A stretch of 14,777 bases of DNA, taken from NCBI GenBank assembly GCA_947174155.1, contig CAMWHX010000007.1:1-14777 (forward strand), read 5' to 3'. The translations under genes and the position numbers were made by a program. Under the pieces are notes generated by a model. That model worked only from the letters and a program-made list of their open reading frames with translations, ran no database searches and was not told where the DNA came from. This DNA comes from an uncultured Porphyromonadaceae bacterium. GTDB taxonomy: Bacteria; Bacteroidota; Bacteroidia; Bacteroidales; Muribaculaceae. How positions within the stretch are numbered: position 1 is the first letter of the stretch; each line of letters opens with the position of its first letter. Positions 1 through 6,993 of the stretch are shown here, piece after piece.

Positions 1-386
1 ACTGCCTGCTCAATTGACAATTCAGGATCTTGAAGCTGGTCAATTCTGTTAGCCGCGACCTCTGCCATCCATTGCTTGAACGGTTCAGCCTTGGGTGAAG
101 GGATAGACTGAATGATACGGAACAGCTGTTCGCTGGTGGCGACATCTGTCATGCGCATTTTACCATCAGCGGCAGGCATTTTCAACTGGTGACAATTTGT
201 CACCGTTTCATTTCCTTCCGCTTTTAATCTCTGTTTCAACTTATTCCAATATTTCCTGCCGTCGCTACTGTCTGTCAGTACTTGCACCACATCAACGACA
301 GAGAAATACCATTCCTCTGTGTCACTATCCCAGACAGTGCGGATCCTGTTCTCGTTAAAGAGTTGTATCTGATCCTGTTTTGTCAT
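1..386 (-). CDS. Bro-N domain protein (phage antirepressor-like), C-terminus cut by window edge
   Basis: An open frame runs leftwards from the ATG at 384-386 and leaves the window with no stop, giving 128 readable residues. The first 110 or so resemble a Bro-N domain: a WYFSVVDVVQVLTDS block (residues 26-40), then YWNKLKQRLK, TNCHQLKMPAADGKMRMTDVA, and FRIIQSIPSPKAEPFKQW (about 89-106). This domain is known from baculovirus BRO proteins, phage antirepressors and DinD-like bacterial proteins, and usually binds DNA. Many Bacteroidales chromosomes carry stand-alone copies with this layout, so it need not belong to a prophage. It starts 35 bp after the manC stop on the same strand and could be read through from manC. 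No convincing own promoter was found. The C-terminal effector region is not visible, so the actual role is unknown. Confidence 0.8.
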   Translation of the reverse strand, partial: MTKQDQIQLFNENRIRTVWDSDTEEWYFSVVDVVQVLTDSSDGRKYWNKLKQRLKAEGNETVTNCHQLKMPAADGKMRMTDVATSEQLFRIIQSIPSPKAEPFKQWMAEVAANRIDQLQDPELSIEQA

Positions 387-421
387 TTTCCAATAGTATA
401 AGATTAGAGTAGCCGGTACGT

Positions 422-1498
422 TCAGACGAAGTCGGGACCGCAGAGGTGACGCACCTCGTTGACCACGGAGCGTATCTCCTGCTCTTTGTCGAGGGGGCAG
501 ATCAGCAGGGCGTTGGGGGTATCGGCTATGATATACCCCTCCAGACCGTTGGCCACGATAACCTTGTCGGAGGTGGTGGCGAAGATATTGTCGTGACAGT
601 CGTGGGCAAGCACACGGCAGTTCTGGGTGACATTGCCATCCTTGTTCTTCGGAGAAACATCGTGTAGCGCCTGCCAGCTCCCCAAGTCACTCCATCCTAT
701 GTCGACACCCTTGACGTAGACATTTCCGGCCTTCTCCATGATAGCATAGTCGACAGAGATGGACTCGGCGCGGGGGAAGAGTGAGTCTATGGCAGCGGGC
801 TCTCCAGGGGTGCCGTATATACCGGTTCCCTCATCGAAGAGGGCACTCATCTCAGCGGCATGACAGCGATAGGCATCGAGGATGGCTGAGACTGTCCACA
901 GGAATATACCGGCATTCCAGAGAAACTCCCCGGTGGAGATAAAGACCTCCGCCATCTCGCGGTCAGGCTTCTCCGTGAAGGTCTTCACCCGGCAGATGCC
1001 GGGCCAGCCGTCACACTCGCTGCCGCGCTGGATGTAGCCATACCCGGTAGCGGGGCCGGTCGGCAGGATGCCGAGCGTCAGCAGGCGGTCGCCGGCTTCG
1101 ACAAACTCAAACCCTTCTCGTAGGGACTTGCGAAACTCCTCCTCTCGCAGTATCAGGTGATCAGCCGGGAGGACCACAATGGAGGCGTCAGGGTCTTTGG
1201 CAGCGATATGGCGGGCTGCCCACAGGATGCAGGGGGCCGTGTTGCGGCGTGCCGGCTCAAGGAGCAGGTTCTCCTCCTTCAGGTCGGGTAGCTGCTCCCG
1301 GATGATGTCGGCATAGGCCGCGTTGGTCACCAGAACGATTTGCTCAGGGGGCACAATCTCGCGCACCCGATCGACCGTCAGTTGCAGCAGGGAGCGCCCG
1401 GTGCCGAAGAAATCCAGGAACTGTTTGGGGCGCGCCTCGCGGCTGAAGGGCCAGAATCTCGACCCTACACCGCCACACATTATCACGCAGTATCTCAT
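422..1498 (-). CDS. manC: Mannose-1-phosphate guanylyltransferase (GDP-mannose pyrophosphorylase)
   Basis: A 358-residue cytoplasmic nucleotidyltransferase predicted to make GDP-mannose from mannose-1-phosphate and GTP, the precursor of mannose, fucose and related sugars in surface glycans. The N-terminal signature CGGVGSRFWPFSR (residues 8-20), followed by RPKQFL (23-28, with the usual lysine), is the pyrophosphorylase nucleotide-binding loop. LPADHLI (110-116), TGYGYIQ (151-157), FTEKPD (174-179), FLWNAGIF (192-199) and DIGWSDLGSW (266-275) are the expected substrate and metal motifs. The length matches single-domain bacterial ManC-type enzymes; the C-terminal isomerase domain of bifunctional ManC/AlgA proteins is absent. 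The start is the only ATG that puts the nucleotide loop at the very N-terminus. It lies 97 bp downstream of the Na/Pi transporter gene, past a hairpin and heptamer repeats, so it may be transcribed separately. Confidence 0.93.
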   Translation of the reverse strand: MRYCVIMCGGVGSRFWPFSREARPKQFLDFFGTGRSLLQLTVDRVREIVPPEQIVLVTNAAYADIIREQLPDLKEENLLLEPARRNTAPCILWAARHIAAKDPDASIVVLPADHLILREEEFRKSLREGFEFVEAGDRLLTLGILPTGPATGYGYIQRGSECDGWPGICRVKTFTEKPDREMAEVFISTGEFLWNAGIFLWTVSAILDAYRCHAAEMSALFDEGTGIYGTPGEPAAIDSLFPRAESISVDYAIMEKAGNVYVKGVDIGWSDLGSWQALHDVSPKNKDGNVTQNCRVLAHDCHDNIFATTSDKVIVANGLEGYIIADTPNALLICPLDKEQEIRSVVNEVRHLCGPDFV

Positions 1499-1500
1499 GG

Positions 1501-1528
1501 GAATTAGGAATTAGGAATGAGGAATGAG
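1501..1528. repeat. Heptanucleotide tandem repeat (GAATTAG)2(GAATGAG)2
   Basis: Four consecutive 7-bp units: two GAATTAG followed by two GAATGAG. The array begins two bases upstream of the manC start codon, so it occupies the site where a ribosome-binding site would be. On the coding strand the units read CTCATTC and CTAATTC. Changes in copy number by slippage could alter manC expression; that is inference. Confidence 0.8.
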
Positions 1529-1534
1529 GATATC

Positions 1535-1564
1535 GGGATTCTCTCGATCAATCGAGAGAATCCC
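1535..1564. terminator. Perfect 14-bp-arm inverted repeat (hairpin), candidate terminator or attenuator
   Basis: GGGATTCTCTCGAT and its exact reverse complement are separated by two bases, so a very stable hairpin would form in RNA from either strand. It lies between the Na/Pi transporter stop and the manC start, with both genes on the minus strand. No U-tract follows it on either strand (the minus strand continues GATATCCTC), so a classical intrinsic terminator is not proven. It could also attenuate, protect a 3' end, or be the core of a short mobile repeat. Confidence 0.5.
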
Positions 1565-1565
1565 C

Positions 1566-1598
1566 AATTATGAATTATGAATTATGAATTATGAATTA
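1566..1598. repeat. Heptanucleotide tandem repeat (AATTATG)4.7
   Basis: Four full AATTATG units and a partial fifth (AATTA) run without error. The last three bases, TTA at 1596-1598, form the TAA stop codon of the minus-strand Na/Pi transporter gene. This array sits on the opposite side of the hairpin at 1535-1564 from the GAATTAG array, so the gap is built as repeat, hairpin, repeat. Confidence 0.85.
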
Positions 1599-3404
1599 AG
1601 AAAGTCCTACGGTCGGGGCAGTAGACTGAGTCTTGAACTGATGCTTGACACCTTCGACGACATTGAGCATATAGTCACCCAGCTTCTCGGCCTCCCCGAC
1701 GAGGTCCATGTAGAAGATGCCGGCCTGGTAGTCATACTCCTTATTGTTGATGTTGAAGATGTTGGCGTCACGCAGGGAGTTGCGCACGTTGTTGATCTCA
1801 CGCTCGCGGTTGTAGGCGGCAATGATCTTGGAGTCTTCGGGGGTCTCCATCTCGCGCAGGAGCTCTATCATGTTTTTCATCGCCCCCTCCACGAGGTCAT
1901 ACATGCGGTCAAGCTCCTTCATGATGCCGTCGTTAAACTCGACATGGTTCTGATTCTTGCGGCGCAGTGTCTTGCCGACATTGAAACAGCTGTCGGCTAT
2001 CGACTCTATCTCGGAGATGATACGCAGCATACCGGCCACGCGCATCTTACCTTCGGGAGAGAGACGCCCCTCGGCCACACTGTTGAGGTAATGGCCTATC
2101 TCTATCTCCATACGGTCGGATATCTCCTCATATTTTTCCAGTCGGGAGTAGACCTCCTCATACTTGTCATCCTTGGGATCCATATGAAGCAGTTCCCGCG
2201 ACATCCCGAGCATACGCTCCACACGCTCACCGTAGAGAAGGATCTCCTTCTGCGCCTGAGTGATGTTGAGCTCGGAGGCCGAGAGCATACCGGCACCGAT
2301 ATATTTGAGGGAGAAGTCCTCCTCTTCATCCTTGTGGCGTGCAGGCATGATCCAGCATACAATCTTGACGTAGAGCTTTGTAAACCATATCATCACCAGC
2401 AGGTTGCAGGTATTGAAGACTGTCGGGAACATCGCCAGACCGAAAGCCATCGATCCCTGAGCCTTGGCCGTCAGACCTCCGGCGGGATCGAGGAGTGTAG
2501 AGTCGGCCATGAGTCCCTCTTCGGCTGCTGTGATCGTCAGGGGGTCGACACCTTGCAGCCAATAGGTGATGTCGGCCACCAGATGCATGAAGGGGCGGAA
2601 GATGCAGAGCACTATGATGGAGCCTATGACGTTAAACATCACGTGGCCCATAGCGGTGCGTTTCGCCGCCAGATTACCGGACAGAGAGGCGAGGATCGGA
2701 GTGATGGTGGTACCGATATTACCCCCTAAGATTATTGCACACCCTAACTCGAAGGATATCCATCCCTGCGAACACATGATAAGGGTGATGGCGAAAGTGG
2801 CGGCAGACGACTGAGCCACCATAGTGAGCACGATGCCGAGGAAGAAGAATATAAGCACCGAGCCGTAGCCCATTGCAGTATACTTGGTGACAAAGGCCAG
2901 CATCTCGGGGTTAGCCTGCAGGTTGGGCACATATTTGCTGATCAGGTCCAGTCCCATGAAGAGGAAGCAGAAACCTATCAGGAACTCTCCGAGGGACTTG
3001 GTGGTGCTCTTCTTGGCGAAGAGCATGGGGACGGCTACTGCGAGCAGCACGATGGTATAGTCCGAAATCGAGACCTCGAAGGAGAAGGCCGAGATAATCC
3101 ACGTCGTGACCGTCGTGCCGACATTGGCACCGAAGATGACAGCCATGGCCTGGGCCAGCGACATCAGGCCGGCGTTGACGAAGCTGACGACCATCACTGT
3201 CGAGGCACTCGACGACTGTATGAGAGCCGTGATAAGAATACCGGTGATGACACCCATAACGCGGTTGCGTGTCATCGCGCCCAATATGGTACGCAGGCGG
3301 TCGCCTGCCACTTTCTGCAGGCCTTCGCTCATCACCTTCATACCGTATAGGAAGAGGCACACGGCACCGAGCAGGCTGATGAAGTCAAGAATAGTGTAAT
3401 TCAT
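1596..3404 (-). CDS. Na/Pi cotransporter family protein with C-terminal PhoU-like domain
   Basis: A 602-residue inner-membrane protein predicted to take up phosphate with sodium. The N-terminal half holds the internal duplication typical of the family: QSSSA (63-67) with GANVGTT (92-98), then QSSAAT (198-203) with GGNIGTT (227-233), among about eight hydrophobic segments. After a short membrane-exit segment near 365-385, residues from about 400 to the end are charged and helical, as expected for the PhoU-like cytoplasmic domain. The ATG at 3402-3404 was chosen because it places the first membrane helix at the N-terminus; a longer in-frame start at 3500 would add 32 low-complexity residues inside the upstream coding sequence. 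It begins one base after the LD-carboxypeptidase stop (TAA-A-ATG), so translation is probably coupled. The substrate is inferred from the family. Confidence 0.93.
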   Translation of the reverse strand: MNYTILDFISLLGAVCLFLYGMKVMSEGLQKVAGDRLRTILGAMTRNRVMGVITGILITALIQSSSASTVMVVSFVNAGLMSLAQAMAVIFGANVGTTVTTWIISAFSFEVSISDYTIVLLAVAVPMLFAKKSTTKSLGEFLIGFCFLFMGLDLISKYVPNLQANPEMLAFVTKYTAMGYGSVLIFFFLGIVLTMVAQSSAATFAITLIMCSQGWISFELGCAIILGGNIGTTITPILASLSGNLAAKRTAMGHVMFNVIGSIIVLCIFRPFMHLVADITYWLQGVDPLTITAAEEGLMADSTLLDPAGGLTAKAQGSMAFGLAMFPTVFNTCNLLVMIWFTKLYVKIVCWIMPARHKDEEEDFSLKYIGAGMLSASELNITQAQKEILLYGERVERMLGMSRELLHMDPKDDKYEEVYSRLEKYEEISDRMEIEIGHYLNSVAEGRLSPEGKMRVAGMLRIISEIESIADSCFNVGKTLRRKNQNHVEFNDGIMKELDRMYDLVEGAMKNMIELLREMETPEDSKIIAAYNREREINNVRNSLRDANIFNINNKEYDYQAGIFYMDLVGEAEKLGDYMLNVVEGVKHQFKTQSTAPTVGLS

Positions 3405-3405
3405 T

Positions 3406-4347
3406 TTAGTGATTAGTGAGAAGTGAGAGTGTTGTCGTTTCAGGGGTGATTTCGAGTGTGGCGGTCGAGGATTCGATGAGGGGGCGGTTGTCGTGGACAT
3501 GACCGACGGGGAAACCGAAGGCTATCGGCATATGACGGTCTGCTCCCCACTGGGCCAGACGGTGACGCAGCATATCCTCAACGGTGAGGAAATTACGGTC
3601 TGCATGATAGTCCGTAAACTGCCCCAGTATGAGTCCGCGCAGGGAGCGAAGTGTGCCGTTCAGGGCCAGTCTCGTCACCATACGCTCCACTTCATAGATA
3701 GCCTCCGACACATCTTCGATGAAGAGTATCACATCCTCTCCGCTGACGGCCCGGTCAAGGATATCGTAGGGGGTGGCGGCCAGGGAGTTGAGTACTGCCA
3801 AATTGCCCCCTAAAAGTCTTCCGGTCGCCTTGCCGTGGCGGCTGAAGGGGTGTGTCGGCACGTCGTAACGCACGCTGCGCTCCCCACTCAGGATCTGGAG
3901 CAGCGACTGTGTGCAGGGATCCACGGCACCACGCATGGCCAGATGGCGCGCCATGGGGGCGTGAAGCGACATGATGCCGTATTGCGACAACATGGCGTGC
4001 AGAGCCGAGACATCGGAGAATCCTACGAGCCACTTCGGAGTGGAGGTGATGAAATCGCGGTCGAGATATGGCAGCAGGTGTATGCAGCCATAGCCGCCAC
4101 GGGCACATATGATGGCCTTGTAGTCGTCGGAGTGCCATGCCTCGCGAAACTCCTCTACACGCCTTTCGAGCGAGGCTGAGTAGGTCCCGCTGCGCTCCGT
4201 GCCTAAGGCCGAAGGAAACGGTACCGGGTCATAGCCGGCGGCGCGGAGCAGCTCGCAGGCACCCTCGGTGTAGCGGCGCTCCACGCCGCTTGCCGGTGCC
4301 AGTATGGCGATACGGTCACCTTGGGTTATACCGGGAGGAATTATCAT
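3406..4347 (-). CDS. ldcA: LD-carboxypeptidase, peptidase family S66 (murein tetrapeptide carboxypeptidase)
   Basis: A 313-residue serine peptidase predicted to remove the terminal D-alanine from murein tetrapeptides during peptidoglycan recycling. Family landmarks are present: APASG near residue 17, ARGGYG (82-87), GFSDVSAL (109-116) with the nucleophile Ser111, FIEDVSE (209-215) with Glu211, and FPVGH (279-283) with His283. Their spacing matches the Ser-Glu-His triad of characterised LdcA proteins. No signal peptide is visible, so a cytoplasmic recycling role fits. The start MIIPPGITQGDRI is typical. The last codons are written in a 7-bp tandem repeat (3407-3427), and the stop lies one base before the transporter start. 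It follows the Fur-family gene by 60 bp on the same strand. Confidence 0.93.
   Translation of the reverse strand: MIIPPGITQGDRIAILAPASGVERRYTEGACELLRAAGYDPVPFPSALGTERSGTYSASLERRVEEFREAWHSDDYKAIICARGGYGCIHLLPYLDRDFITSTPKWLVGFSDVSALHAMLSQYGIMSLHAPMARHLAMRGAVDPCTQSLLQILSGERSVRYDVPTHPFSRHGKATGRLLGGNLAVLNSLAATPYDILDRAVSGEDVILFIEDVSEAIYEVERMVTRLALNGTLRSLRGLILGQFTDYHADRNFLTVEDMLRHRLAQWGADRHMPIAFGFPVGHVHDNRPLIESSTATLEITPETTTLSLLTNH
3407..3427. repeat. Degenerate heptanucleotide repeat TAGTGAT-TAGTGAG-AAGTGAG
   Basis: Three 7-bp units differ from each other at one or two positions. They overlap the 3' end of the LD-carboxypeptidase gene, supplying its final residues (LLTNH region) and stop, and end next to the transporter start. 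This is the third heptamer array in the window and is unlike the other two in sequence. Confidence 0.6.
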
Positions 4348-4407
4348 ATCTGTAGTTGAGTGATTGATATATGGTTTATGATCTGTGCAAACGTCTGTAA
4401 TAATAGC

Positions 4408-4845
4408 CTAACTCTTATTCGAGCAGTCGGCACAGATACCTTTGATAACGTAATTGGCCGTCACCGGATGGAATCCGACCGGGAGATGCACGACCGGCAT
4501 CTCGTTTTGTTCCAGACAATAGGTAGTGCCACACTCCGTGCAGTGGAAGTGGGGGTGCAGGTCGGTGTCGCGGTGAGGGGTGGTCCGGGCACAAAGCTCA
4601 TATTTGGCCGCTCCCGTGCCGTCATCGACTATATGGATGAGGTGATGGGAGGCGAAAAGTGTCAGTGCACGTGTGATTGAACTGCGGTCTACGGTCTGCA
4701 ACGTGTGTTCGATATCCTGAGCCGCTACCGGACGCCGGGCACAAGCCAAGGCCCTCAATATCAACAGTCGGCCTGCCGAGATCTTGACTCCGGCGCGGCG
4801 CATCATATCTTCGAGAGCTATTGGGGTGTGGGGGATATCTGCCAT
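4408..4845 (-). CDS. Fur-family metal-dependent transcriptional regulator
   Basis: A 145-residue protein with the two-part Fur layout. The N-terminal winged helix (about 8-85) includes KISAGRLLILRAL and the recognition-helix region DRSSITRALTLF (53-64). The C-terminal half has HPHFHC (97-102), C102 with C105, and C138 with C141 (GICADC), which form the structural zinc site of many Fur, Zur and PerR proteins. The HPHFHC segment is the equivalent of the HHHH metal-sensing stretch. It would act as a dimeric DNA-binding repressor, but whether it senses iron, zinc or peroxide cannot be told from sequence. It lies 33 bp after yifB and 60 bp before the LD-carboxypeptidase gene, all on the minus strand. 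No clear Fur-box palindrome was found upstream. Confidence 0.9.
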   Translation of the reverse strand: MADIPHTPIALEDMMRRAGVKISAGRLLILRALACARRPVAAQDIEHTLQTVDRSSITRALTLFASHHLIHIVDDGTGAAKYELCARTTPHRDTDLHPHFHCTECGTTYCLEQNEMPVVHLPVGFHPVTANYVIKGICADCSNKS

Positions 4846-4878
4846 ATGGTCTGAGGGGATGAGCGGATGATTTAAGGG

Positions 4879-6432
4879 TTATTTCCAGAGGCCGTAGTCG
4901 CCACGGTCAAGGCTACGGTAGTTGATCGCCTCGGCCACGTGGCGGCTCTCGACCTTCTCGCTGCCGTCGAGGTCGGCGATGGTGCGCGCCACACGCAGTA
5001 TGCGGTCGAAGGCGCGGGCCGACATATTGCAGCGCGTCATGCGCTCCTTGAGACGGGCCATGCCGTCGGTGTCGGGCCAGGCGTGGGCGCGTAGCAGTCG
5101 CTGGTTCATCTGCGCGTTGCAGTGTATGCCGGGTTCCGAGGCGTATCGCTCCTGCTGTATGGCCCGGGCGCGCAGCACCCTCTCGCGTATCGCGGCGCTC
5201 GCCTCGGCACTCTCGCGGTTGGCCATCTCGTCGAAGGCCACGGGCTGTATCTCGACCTGAATGTCGATTCGGTCAAGCAGAGGACCCGAAATGCGGTTCA
5301 TATACTTGCTTACCGCCCCCGGGGGACAGGTGCAAGGACGCGTCGGATGACCGAAATAGCCGCAGGGGCAGGGATTCATCGAGGCCACAAGCATAAAGGA
5401 GGCAGGATATTGCACCGTATACTTGGAGCGCGAGACGGTCATGATCCTGTCTTCGAGGGGTTGACGCATCACCTCCAGGACCTGGCGCGGGAACTCGGGA
5501 AATTCATCGAGAAAAAGGACACCGTTGTTTGCCAGTGATATCTCTCCCGGCATGGGGGTATTGCCACCCCCGACCATCGCCACGGGTGATATCGTATGGT
5601 GAGGGGTGCGGAAGGGGCGACGGGTCATCAGCATCGACCCTCCGGGGAGTTTTCCGGCTACGGAGTGAATCTTGGTGGTTTCAAGGGCCTCGGCCAAGGT
5701 CAGCGGGGGGAGGATGGAGGGGAGGCGCTTCGCCATCATTGATTTTCCGGCACCGGGAGGGCCGATAAGGAGGATATTGTGGCCGCCGGCACAGGCTACC
5801 TCGAAAGCCCGCTTGACACCCTCCTGCCCCTTGACCTCGGAGAAGTCGAAGTCGAAGGTCTCGCAGTCACGGGCGAAGAGTTCGCGGGTATTGATGACCG
5901 TAGGTCTGACTGTCTCGCTCTCCCCCTGAGCGGTGAAGAGGTCAGCGACCTCACGGATGTTGCTGACACCGTAGACGTCAAGATTATTGACCACGGCCGC
6001 TTCGGTGGCATTGGCCTCAGGGACGATGATACGCTTCATCCCTAATGCCCGCGCCTTGATGGCTGCCGGAAGCACACCGCGCACAGGCAGCACCGACCCG
6101 TCGAGCGACAGTTCACCCATTATCATCGTCTCTCCCAGAGACTCGGTGGGGATCATTTCACCGGAGGCCATGATGCCGACAGCTATCGGCAGGTCAAACG
6201 AGGCTCCCTCCTTCTTCACGTCGGCCGGAGCGAGGTTGATGAGTATACGACGATGAGGAAAAGTCAGCCCGGACTGCGCCATGGCCGTGGCGACCCGCTG
6301 GTGGGCCTCCTTGACAGCAGTGTCGGCCATACCGACGATATTAAACATCGTGCCCCTCTCGATTGATGTCTCGATAGTCACAAGAAAGGCATCAATACCC
6401 GAGATGGCGGCTGAATATACTTTGGTCAACAT
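4879..6432 (-). CDS. yifB: YifB/ComM family Mg-chelatase-like AAA+ ATPase
   Basis: A 517-residue AAA+ protein of the ComM/YifB family. In naturally competent bacteria ComM is a hexameric helicase that helps branch migration during transformation; the family is widespread and often of unknown role elsewhere. Residues 1-165 form the Lon-protease-like N-terminal ChlI domain (MLTKVYSAAISGIDA start; DVKKEGASFDLP near 71-82). Walker A is GPPGAGKS (224-231) and Walker B GVLFLDEF (304-311). A cysteine cluster, CPCG...CTC (355, 357, 367, 369), and the arginine-containing SGPLLDRID (382-390) follow, then the C-terminal chelatase domain. The ATG at 6430-6432 is chosen because an upstream ATG (6468) lies before the likely -7 promoter box (6457-6464), and families of this type begin ML-x-x-VYS. 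It seems to open the leftward gene run and borders the accessory block. Confidence 0.93.
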   Translation of the reverse strand: MLTKVYSAAISGIDAFLVTIETSIERGTMFNIVGMADTAVKEAHQRVATAMAQSGLTFPHRRILINLAPADVKKEGASFDLPIAVGIMASGEMIPTESLGETMIMGELSLDGSVLPVRGVLPAAIKARALGMKRIIVPEANATEAAVVNNLDVYGVSNIREVADLFTAQGESETVRPTVINTRELFARDCETFDFDFSEVKGQEGVKRAFEVACAGGHNILLIGPPGAGKSMMAKRLPSILPPLTLAEALETTKIHSVAGKLPGGSMLMTRRPFRTPHHTISPVAMVGGGNTPMPGEISLANNGVLFLDEFPEFPRQVLEVMRQPLEDRIMTVSRSKYTVQYPASFMLVASMNPCPCGYFGHPTRPCTCPPGAVSKYMNRISGPLLDRIDIQVEIQPVAFDEMANRESAEASAAIRERVLRARAIQQERYASEPGIHCNAQMNQRLLRAHAWPDTDGMARLKERMTRCNMSARAFDRILRVARTIADLDGSEKVESRHVAEAINYRSLDRGDYGLWK

Positions 6433-6456
6433 TTTGCTCAGAGCTACTTGCGCAAG

Positions 6457-6464
6457 CAAAATTA
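6457..6464 (-). promoter_or_regulatory. Candidate -7 box of the yifB promoter
   Basis: On the minus strand the sequence reads TAATTTTG, a full match to the Bacteroidota -7 element TAnnTTTG, 24 bp before the yifB ATG at 6432. No TTTG -33 element is obvious at the right distance; instead a G-rich stretch (GAGGGGGATG) occurs there, as it does upstream of the lipoprotein gene promoter at 10119. Confidence 0.55.
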
Positions 6465-6499
6465 GCAAAAAATTCCCATATCATCCCCCTCCTCACCCA

Positions 6500-6525
6500 C
6501 AAAAATACACCGATCATGCGAAAAA
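6500..6525. repeat. Degenerate copy of the 27-bp extragenic repeat unit
   Basis: CAAAAATACACCGATCATGCGAAAAA resembles the unit CCCAAAAATTTCCATCTCACGCGAAAA found twice in each large direct repeat (10161-10257 and 12108-12205). The two ends match well and the middle is diverged. It lies in the intergenic region between the divergent yifB and small membrane protein genes, the same kind of location as the left large repeat. Confidence 0.45.
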
Positions 6526-6538
6526 GTGCCCATACGAT

Positions 6539-6569
6539 TTTGAGGTGAGAAAGATATATTGTACTTTTA
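6539..6569 (+). promoter_or_regulatory. Candidate Bacteroidota-type promoter for the small membrane protein gene
   Basis: TTTG at 6539-6542, a 19-bp spacer, and TACTTTTA at 6562-6569 (seven of eight to TAnnTTTG). The spacer and -7 start share 18 identical bases (6546-6563) with the promoter of the ATPase gene at 10370. Transcription would begin near 6576, so the gene must use the ATG at 6688 and not an earlier one. Confidence 0.6.
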
Positions 6570-6687
6570 CACCTTGAAGACGTCTATACAAATCCCCACT
6601 TCTTATACACAGAGATTGGAGACCAATGTCAATATAACCACACAATTAAATATCCTATCGTCAAAACAGCCAACACACCTAAACAAG

Positions 6688-6957
6688 ATGAAAGACGAAA
6701 CCAAACATATCATAGCCAAAGAATTATTTAATGTAATTCAGTGCTTTAAAGTCGGATTCTGGATAGCTATCATTCCTTTTGTTATAGCTATATGTATGTA
6801 TTACTATTGGATTGGGGAAATTCGTTTTGGAATTACAGTAAAATTTCCTGATATAGATTCTGAAAATCTATTTTATTTAAGTGGAATACTATTTGTGCTA
6901 CCACTAATATTCTACTATCTATATCGGCTTTATAAATGGATTCTTAAATGGAAATAA
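6688..6957 (+). CDS. Small two-helix membrane protein, unknown function
   Basis: An 89-residue protein of no recognised family. A charged N-terminus (MKDETKHIIAKELFNV) is followed by two hydrophobic segments, about residues 23-42 (VGFWIAIIPFVIAICMYYYW) and 60-80 (ENLFYLSGILFVLPLIFYYLY), separated by a short polar loop with a few acids. It ends in a basic tail (RLYKWILKWK), which suggests both termini are cytoplasmic. A longer in-frame start at 6559 is unlikely because it overlaps the -7 box. The gene is much richer in A+T than yifB, which points to recent acquisition. It faces ptuB tail to tail with 36 bp between the stops. It could be a Septu accessory protein, a toxin-like effector, or an unrelated cargo gene; nothing in the sequence decides this. 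Confidence 0.6.
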   Translation: MKDETKHIIAKELFNVIQCFKVGFWIAIIPFVIAICMYYYWIGEIRFGITVKFPDIDSENLFYLSGILFVLPLIFYYLYRLYKWILKWK

Positions 6958-6993
6958 AGATATTAGGACAGTAGGGTTGTAGATATATTCTGA

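Noticed and set aside
1584..2729. A 381-codon plus-strand open frame opposite the Na/Pi transporter
   Set aside because: It lies wholly antisense to a gene with clear family motifs, and its protein is a low-complexity His/Val/Leu-rich shadow with no recognisable domain.
6433..6468. A 12-residue N-terminal extension of YifB from an ATG at 6468
   Set aside because: That ATG is upstream of the candidate -7 box at 6457-6464, so it would not be on the transcript, and family members begin at ML-x-x-VYS.
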